A stretch of 36,863 nucleotides of DNA from Shewanella sp. TC10 (GTDB taxonomy: Bacteria > Pseudomonadota > Gammaproteobacteria > Enterobacterales > Shewanellaceae). A program made the translations under genes and the position numbers. The stretch spans positions 1-36,863 of the forward strand of contig NZ_VKHR01000055.1 of the NCBI RefSeq assembly GCF_009663145.1, given 5' to 3'. Positions 31,977-36,863 of this stretch are shown here, piece by piece; position 1 is the first letter of the stretch, and each line of letters opens with the position of its first letter. The notes under the pieces are model-generated. The model saw nothing but the letters and a program-made list of their open reading frames with translations. It made no database searches and was not told where the DNA came from.

Positions 31977-32621
31977 CTAAAAAGAACTGGCATCGAGCAT
32001 TTTGTAGCGAATAGCTAGGCGGGTCAACTCAACATCGCCACCAATATCTAATTTGGCAAATAAACGGTAGCGATAACTGTTAACGGTTTTAGGGCTAAGG
32101 TTCAGTTTTTCTGAAATATCATTTACCTTTTCGCCATTGGTAATCATCAGCATAATCTGTAATTCACGTTCAGATAAACTGCTAAATGGATTTTCATCTG
32201 AGTGACTAAACTGGCTTAACGCCATTTGCTGAGCTATTTCAGGGGAAAGGTAACGTTGTCCACGGGAGACTTGCTGAATCGCGCGAAGCACTTCTGGTGA
32301 AGTTGAGCCTTTAGTTAAATAACCCGAGGCACCAGCTTGCATCACTTTTGTCGGGAAGGGATCTTCAGTTTGTACCGTTAATACAATAATTTTAGCTTCT
32401 GGTTGATAGCGTAAAATCTTACGGGTTGCCTCTAAGCCGCCCATACCAGGCATATTCATATCCATTAAGATCACATCTGCTTCACTTTGACGGGACCACT
32501 GCACAGCAGTTTCGCCATCTGGCGCTTCGCCAACGACTTTAATGCCTCGTTCATCTTCTAATAAACGACGGATGCCAGTTCTCACTAACTCATGATCATC
32601 AACTAAATATACTGAAATCAA
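31977..32621 (-). CDS. uvrY: Response regulator UvrY (GacA/VarA type)
   Basis: This encodes 214 residues from a TTG start. The sequence 'MISVYLVDDHELVRTGIRRLLED' matches the family N-terminus. The receiver domain has D54 as phosphorylation site ('ILMDMNMPGMGG') and the switch 'LTVQTEDPFPTKVMQAGASGYLTKG'. A LuxR-type helix-turn-helix lies at the C-terminus ('LSERELQIMLMITNGEKVNDISEKLNLSPKTVNSY'). It is phosphorylated by BarA in relatives and activates small RNAs that bind CsrA. It is first in the operon with uvrC, 48 nt away. A 16-bp inverted repeat 109 bp upstream may be a self-regulatory site. Confidence 0.95.
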   Translation of the reverse strand: MISVYLVDDHELVRTGIRRLLEDERGIKVVGEAPDGETAVQWSRQSEADVILMDMNMPGMGGLEATRKILRYQPEAKIIVLTVQTEDPFPTKVMQAGASGYLTKGSTSPEVLRAIQQVSRGQRYLSPEIAQQMALSQFSHSDENPFSSLSERELQIMLMITNGEKVNDISEKLNLSPKTVNSYRYRLFAKLDIGGDVELTRLAIRYKMLDASSF

Positions 32622-32970
32622 CTTCGACTTACCCCTAAAGCTATTCGTCCTGAATTTTTTTATTATTATCCTTACTTGGGTAATTTAGCTTATTGCGAGG
32701 CTAACGGAAAGCGATAATAGCGCTTAAGGATGTAAGAATTTACATACCGACATGTCATTAAGCCAACATTGTCAGCAAAAAATCTATTTTGCGATTTTTC
32801 ACTGGTTAGTATTTAAACAAATGACTTAAGTGAGCGTTATCAATAATTAAAATATAATAAAAAACCGCAATAACATAAGTCATTGCGGTTTAATGGTCGT
32901 TTATTTGATAGCTCAGTTTAATCGCTACCTAGTAAAGCAAGTTAATCACCCAGCAAAGTAAATTCCGTGA
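32622..32970. other. Intergenic region upstream of uvrY
   Basis: About 350 bp. It holds a palindrome (32730-32745), ATGTAA-GAAT-TTACAT, somewhat like a shortened GacA/UvrY box, and the terminator of the next gene (32851-32892). Nothing else stands out. Confidence 0.5.
32851..32892 (-). terminator. Terminator of the SYLF-like lipoprotein gene
   Basis: AAACCGCAAT/ATTGCGGTTT, a 10-bp perfect stem, followed on the minus strand by TTTTTTATTATATTTT. Confidence 0.88.
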
Positions 32971-33564
32971 TTATTCTTCATTTTCTACGAAGTCATCAGT
33001 GAAGTCAGTTTCCCAATACTTATAACCTTGAACCGTAGCCTGTGCTGCAGCACCCATTAGGTTAACTTGATAAGTTTTTACGCCACTAACATCGACAGAT
33101 TGGTTAGCTGACGCTTGGTCACCACTTTCTTCATATTTTGCACTGGCTTCTGCCTGTGCTTGACCTTCATAACCAGACTCTTTAAAGCGAGTCATCGCAT
33201 CGTTATCCATAAAGGCTTGTACGAATGCCATTTGTTTCCAACCAATACCAGCACCAACTCCGCCTGTGGCAAAGCGATAGTAAGAGTTTTGACCATTAGA
33301 AGTCAGAACACATACTCCGCCACCAGTAGATAGAGCGAATAGATAGCTGTTACTACCAGTACAAACTACATAACCCACTGAGTTAGCCACAGCGGTCTTA
33401 GCGCCACTATGCTCTGCATAAATTTCTTGCAGTGCAGATTGGGTTTCTTTGCGAGCATTAGCTTTTTTAGATTCTGGGTTATCACCTGTCGCACAACCCG
33501 TTAATAAAGCAGGAACCATAACAGCAGCTAAAAGTAATTTTTTACTGATAAAAGTCTTAGACAT
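32971..33564 (-). CDS. SYLF/YSC84-like lipoprotein
   Basis: This encodes 197 residues. The signal peptide ends in a lipobox with Cys24 (ALLTGC). After a short polar linker the sequence follows the SYLF (YSC84) pattern. It has 'VANSVGYVVCTGSNSYLFALSTGGGVCVL', 'YYRFATGGVGAGIGWKQMAFVQAFMDNDAMTRFKESG' and an Ala-rich helix after it. SYLF domains bind lipids in eukaryotes; bacterial members are envelope lipoproteins of unknown job. The C-terminal tail is acidic. AGAGGA lies before the ATG. It is a single-gene unit with its own terminator. Confidence 0.75.
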   Translation of the reverse strand: MSKTFISKKLLLAAVMVPALLTGCATGDNPESKKANARKETQSALQEIYAEHSGAKTAVANSVGYVVCTGSNSYLFALSTGGGVCVLTSNGQNSYYRFATGGVGAGIGWKQMAFVQAFMDNDAMTRFKESGYEGQAQAEASAKYEESGDQASANQSVDVSGVKTYQVNLMGAAAQATVQGYKYWETDFTDDFVENEE

Positions 33565-34077
33565 GTAAATTTCCTCTGTAAAAGTAGGTATTAAGTTGCC
33601 TTTATTGGCAAGTTACACAGATATATAAATGCACTCATTGGAGTGGGTGTTTTTCTCAGAAATAAGCCACGTAGATGACTACTGTGTTACTTAACCGCTT
33701 CTGAATAAGTTAAATCGTTTTCGTTTAAACAATTACAATTTATAAAAAGCTAATATCGTTTCGTGCTGTTTTTTCTTTTGCTTAAAGCTAATGCTTAAAG
33801 CTAGTGCTTAATGTTAATGCTTAATCTTAGTACCTAAAGTTAGAGCTTAATGTTAGTGCCTAATATTAGTGTCTAGTATTAGTACTTAGTGTTCATTAAA
33901 CCGCTAACTCGATATGGGACTATTATAATTGAGCCAAGCAACATTTGTTACCATTTTGCGCCACAGGTGAGCTTAATCTCTACTTTGCAACGATTGATAA
34001 ATTCAGTTTGATTCGAAATTCGTCATTTCAAAATTCACTTCTAAGCGCAGTTAAAGCCTATTTCACTAACCTTTTAT
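33565..34077. other. Intergenic region with a 13-bp minisatellite
   Basis: About 510 bp without a gene. Most of the centre is the tandem repeat at 33779-33893; the rest is AT-rich with no clear signal. Confidence 0.55.
33779..33893. repeat. 13-bp tandem repeat, about 9 copies
   Basis: Units related to ATGCTTAAAGCTA / GTGCTTAATGTTA run head to tail with gradual divergence, from near-identical at the left to several changes per unit at the right. Confidence 0.82.
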
Positions 34078-35097
34078 TTATTCTGTGTCTTTAAATTTAG
34101 TCTTTATTTCTAAAATTTCATCTAATTTATCAATAAATAACGGTACTAATTTAGGATCAAAGTGACTACCCGCTTCACGCTCTATTAGCGCTATTGCATC
34201 CTCAACACTCCACGCTTTTTTATAAGGTCGTTCACTGGTTAGCGCATCAAATACATCGGCAATTGCCACTATCCGACCATATAAAGGAATACTTTCACCA
34301 GTTAAACCATTTGGATAACCGCTACCATCCCACTTTTCATGATGTGTTAGGGCCACTTCTTGGGCAATGGTCATTAGCTCAGAGTCTTTGTCACCTAGAA
34401 TTTCCGCACCAATTTCGCAATGCTTTTTCATTTCTTCAAACTCTTCAAAATCGAGCTTACCTGGTTTTTTCAAAATAGCGTCTGAAATACCAATTTTCCC
34501 AACATCATGCATCGGCGCTGCATTCATTAATACTTCAGCATCAGCTTCGTTAACACCAGCAGCAAGTGCTAACACATGAGTGTAATAACTCATCCGAATA
34601 ACATGCATACCAGTTTCATTATCTTTGTATTCTGCAGCTCGGCCTAAACGACGGATCACGTTCAACTGATTTTGTGCAATTTCAGCTGTTTTCTGTTGCA
34701 CCTTAGTAGCAAGTAATCTGTTTTGATTCGACAAAGCAAGTTGAGTATTAACACGTCGCTGCACAATTGGAGGGTTGAATGGTTTGGTAATATAGTCTGC
34801 AGCACCTAGCTCTAGTCCCTTAAGTTCGTCATCTGCGGATATTTTCGCAGTCACAAATATCACCGGAATATGGCGGGTTCTTTCATCGCGTTTAAGCTGC
34901 CTGCATACTTCAAAGCCATCTATTCCTGGCATCATAATATCCAGCAAAATTAAATCTAAACTGATGCTTTGAGCGATTTTCAGGGCTAACTCGCCATTCT
35001 TGGCAATCTTAATGTGATATTCAGATTTTAATACTCCAGCTAAAACATCAATGTTTTCTGGGGTATCGTCTACTACTAAAATAGTCTGCTTTTCCAT
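34078..35097 (-). CDS. Response regulator with HD-GYP c-di-GMP phosphodiesterase domain
   Basis: This encodes 339 residues. The receiver domain (1-120) has phosphoacceptor D53 ('LILLDIMMPGIDGFEV') and K105 in 'DYITKPF'. A short coiled linker (about 125-150) leads to the HD-GYP domain. There H197-D198 in 'MHDVGKIGI' and 'HHEKWDGSGYPNGL' (252-265) give the metal ligands and the GYP motif. HD-GYP enzymes degrade cyclic di-GMP, a signal for biofilm versus motility. AAGGA lies before the ATG. It is 112 bp downstream of the hybrid kinase gene and on the same strand, so the kinase is the likely phosphate donor. Confidence 0.92.
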   Translation of the reverse strand: MEKQTILVVDDTPENIDVLAGVLKSEYHIKIAKNGELALKIAQSISLDLILLDIMMPGIDGFEVCRQLKRDERTRHIPVIFVTAKISADDELKGLELGAADYITKPFNPPIVQRRVNTQLALSNQNRLLATKVQQKTAEIAQNQLNVIRRLGRAAEYKDNETGMHVIRMSYYTHVLALAAGVNEADAEVLMNAAPMHDVGKIGISDAILKKPGKLDFEEFEEMKKHCEIGAEILGDKDSELMTIAQEVALTHHEKWDGSGYPNGLTGESIPLYGRIVAIADVFDALTSERPYKKAWSVEDAIALIEREAGSHFDPKLVPLFIDKLDEILEIKTKFKDTE

Positions 35098-35209
35098 CCA
35101 AATTCCTTAACCGATTTACTCTATATGGCCCATGTCTTTTTTAAATAGTTCTTTCTAATAGTTCTTTAAATTGCTTGTATTAATCTCACCGCTTTAATTA
35201 AATAACTGT

Positions 35210-36863
35210 TCAGTCGAGTAAGGTTAATTGCTCAATCATTTGTTTGGCTATTTCTGTTGCTGTATCAAGCTCGTATTCGCTTAACTGCTTTTCAAGTAAT
35301 TTATAGTTATGCACCAGTGGTTCTACGTTTAAACATTCACCATGACTTTCAAGGTATTCTGTTGCTTCCATGTCAAAGCTTTCTAACATGGTAATCAACT
35401 CCTCTAAGGTCCTGATTGCTAATGCCTTGTCTAATGATAGTTGAACTTTTTCTCTTTGGTTTGCTGGTATTAAAGCTGCTATTTCTTGGCAAACGCTAGA
35501 TAACTCTGCATCTAAATCAGCTATAGCGCTGACATCACTTTCTACTAACTCTTGCTCTAATTGCGTAGCCAATTGTGCAAGCTTTTCAGCGCCTATACTG
35601 CCAGCCACACCTTTTAGGGTATGAACTAAACGCGAAGCTAGCTGTTCATCTTTAACTGCAATCGCCTTCGAAAACGCGCCTACAAATCCTTTTTGGCCCG
35701 TCACAAACTTAGCTAATAACTTAAGATATAAACTGACGTCACCTTGGGTGCGCATTAATCCTTGAGCTGAATTAATGTGTTGCAAATGAGCGAACGATGG
35801 ATCGACTTGTGTCGAAATAGAATTATCAGAAAGTGTGATGTCTGCTGGGTTCGCAGGGGTTATCCATTTCGCCATAGTGATAAACATGGCTTCAACATCA
35901 ATTGGCTTAGGGATATGATCGTTCATCCCTGCATCTAAGGCTTTTTCACGATCACCTGCCATCGCATTCGCTGTCATTGCCAACACTGGGAGTAGATTAT
36001 TTTCTGGTATTTCCCGTAACTTTTTAGTGGCTGTATAACCATCCATTACTGGCATTTGACAATCCATCAATACGCCATCAAAGCTTTGAACAGCTAAGCT
36101 TTCAAGTGCTTGCAGCCCGTTAGCTGCTATCGTGGTTTGAATATGTTTATTGTTGAGCAGTTCCTGAATCAATTCTTGGTTTAAATCGTTATCTTCAGCA
36201 ATAAGAATGTTAGCACCCGCTAATTTGACTAACGCCTTGGATAGTTCACTATCAGTGTCCTGTTGAGCTGAATGATATTCAGCATCTGACATAACATAAG
36301 ACAGCGCTTTAACCAGGCTTGACTGAGTTTGTGGCTTAGTCAGAATGCTATCAAAATGAACATCAACCGCATTCATCAGTAAATCTTCTTTACCATAGGC
36401 GGTTATCATAATGAGCTTAGGCTTAACTTTTACAGGCAAGTTACCGATAAAACGCGCAACATCGATTCCACTCACTTCAGGCATTTGCCAATCAACGATG
36501 GCAACATCAACTTGCCCTCCTGAATCTAGATAAGCAATTGCAGCCTCACCACTGTCTAGCGCTTTGACTTTCATGCCCACATTAATGAGTAAATTTGACA
36601 ATATTTCACGAGCAGCTTGATTATCATCCACTAATAATACTGATTTACCAGCAAGGTAAGATGTATCTAGTTCTTTTATTGATACTGAAGAAATAGGACT
36701 TAAATCGAACGGTATATTCAAGTTAAAAGTGCTGCCTACATCTGGTTCACTATGTAGGGTAATTTCGGCATTCATCAACTCTGCAAGGTTTTTACAAATC
36801 GCTAAACCAAGACCTGTACCGCCATATTTTCGGGTGGTTGAGGCATCGGCTTGCGAAAATGCA
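35210..36863 (-). CDS. Hybrid sensor histidine kinase, C-terminal part (start outside window)
   Basis: The frame is open to the right edge of the window. The visible 551 residues begin inside the ATPase domain ('ASTTRKYGGTGLGLAICKNLAEL', the G2 box). Two receiver domains follow. The first has Asp in 'VAIVDWQMPEVSG' and Lys in 'ILTKPQ'. The second has 'ILIAEDNDLNQEL', Asp in 'GVLMDCQMPVMDG' and 'HIPKPI'. Then comes an HPt domain with the His in 'LVHTLKGVAGSIG'. This order supports a multi-step phosphorelay that ends on a separate regulator, for which the HD-GYP gene next door is the obvious candidate. The sensor part is not in the window, so the stimulus is unknown. The TTG at 36778 is internal, not the true start. 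Confidence 0.93.
   Translation of the reverse strand, partial: AFSQADASTTRKYGGTGLGLAICKNLAELMNAEITLHSEPDVGSTFNLNIPFDLSPISSVSIKELDTSYLAGKSVLLVDDNQAAREILSNLLINVGMKVKALDSGEAAIAYLDSGGQVDVAIVDWQMPEVSGIDVARFIGNLPVKVKPKLIMITAYGKEDLLMNAVDVHFDSILTKPQTQSSLVKALSYVMSDAEYHSAQQDTDSELSKALVKLAGANILIAEDNDLNQELIQELLNNKHIQTTIAANGLQALESLAVQSFDGVLMDCQMPVMDGYTATKKLREIPENNLLPVLAMTANAMAGDREKALDAGMNDHIPKPIDVEAMFITMAKWITPANPADITLSDNSISTQVDPSFAHLQHINSAQGLMRTQGDVSLYLKLLAKFVTGQKGFVGAFSKAIAVKDEQLASRLVHTLKGVAGSIGAEKLAQLATQLEQELVESDVSAIADLDAELSSVCQEIAALIPANQREKVQLSLDKALAIRTLEELITMLESFDMEATEYLESHGECLNVEPLVHNYKLLEKQLSEYELDTATEIAKQMIEQLTLLD

Noticed and set aside
33779..33893. 13-bp repeat block as a CRISPR array
   Set aside because: The units are directly adjacent with no unique spacers, and no cas genes are in the window.

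Overview
The window looks like the chromosome of a marine gammaproteobacterium close to Shewanella. The evidence is the conserved uvrY-uvrC-pgsA block followed by a Gly-Cys-Leu tRNA cluster, a glyoxylate-shunt pair of malate synthase G and a long-type isocitrate lyase, AT-rich intergenic DNA, and intergenic repeats of a kind I associate with Shewanella. All assignments come from reading the sequence; no search was run.

Layout. Positions 1-387 hold the 3' end of a 2OG-Fe(II) oxygenase gene. Positions 612-4541 are a run of minus-strand hypothetical genes separated by three attC-like sites, which reads as an integron cassette cluster with no integrase gene (CALIN). Positions 4542-5600 are non-coding and packed with palindromes and repeats. 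Next come a lipoprotein amidohydrolase with a divergent LysR regulator (5.6-8.5 kb), a Fur-box-preceded PepSY iron-uptake operon (8.7-10.9 kb), and the glyoxylate-shunt locus with its own LysR gene (11.2-16.2 kb). A large radical SAM protein follows (16.7-18.7 kb), then a LysR/SDR divergent pair (18.7-20.4 kb).

Positions 20.4-21.4 kb hold a tRNA-Leu(UAA) gene trailed by a tandem array of tRNA-Leu 3'-half copies, each with its own terminator. A 407-bp Tn7-like mini-element with a 5-bp target duplication interrupts this array. After it come a uracil-DNA glycosylase family protein, a leucine-rich-repeat protein kinase, YqfB, an SGNH hydrolase, a TetR/alcohol-dehydrogenase operon with twin operators, and a lipoprotein alginate lyase. 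At 28.6-29.4 kb lies the Gly-Cys-Leu tRNA operon, with tRNA-Leu 3'-half copies downstream and tRNA-Gly 5'-half copies upstream. The window ends with pgsA, uvrC, uvrY, a SYLF-like lipoprotein, an HD-GYP response regulator and the C-terminal part of a hybrid histidine kinase.

How the parts work together. The aceA/glcB pair carries carbon from acetyl-CoA around the decarboxylating steps of the TCA cycle, probably under the LysR gene between them. UvrY, UvrC and PgsA form the usual operon. The hybrid kinase and the HD-GYP regulator probably form one phosphorelay that ends in c-di-GMP breakdown. The most unusual content is in the tRNA regions: two paralogous half-tRNA/terminator arrays, one of them used as a landing site by a Tn7-like element just downstream of a tRNA-Leu 3' end. 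A second theme is a set of different short tandem repeats (13 to 24 bp) in at least six intergenic regions and once inside a coding region.
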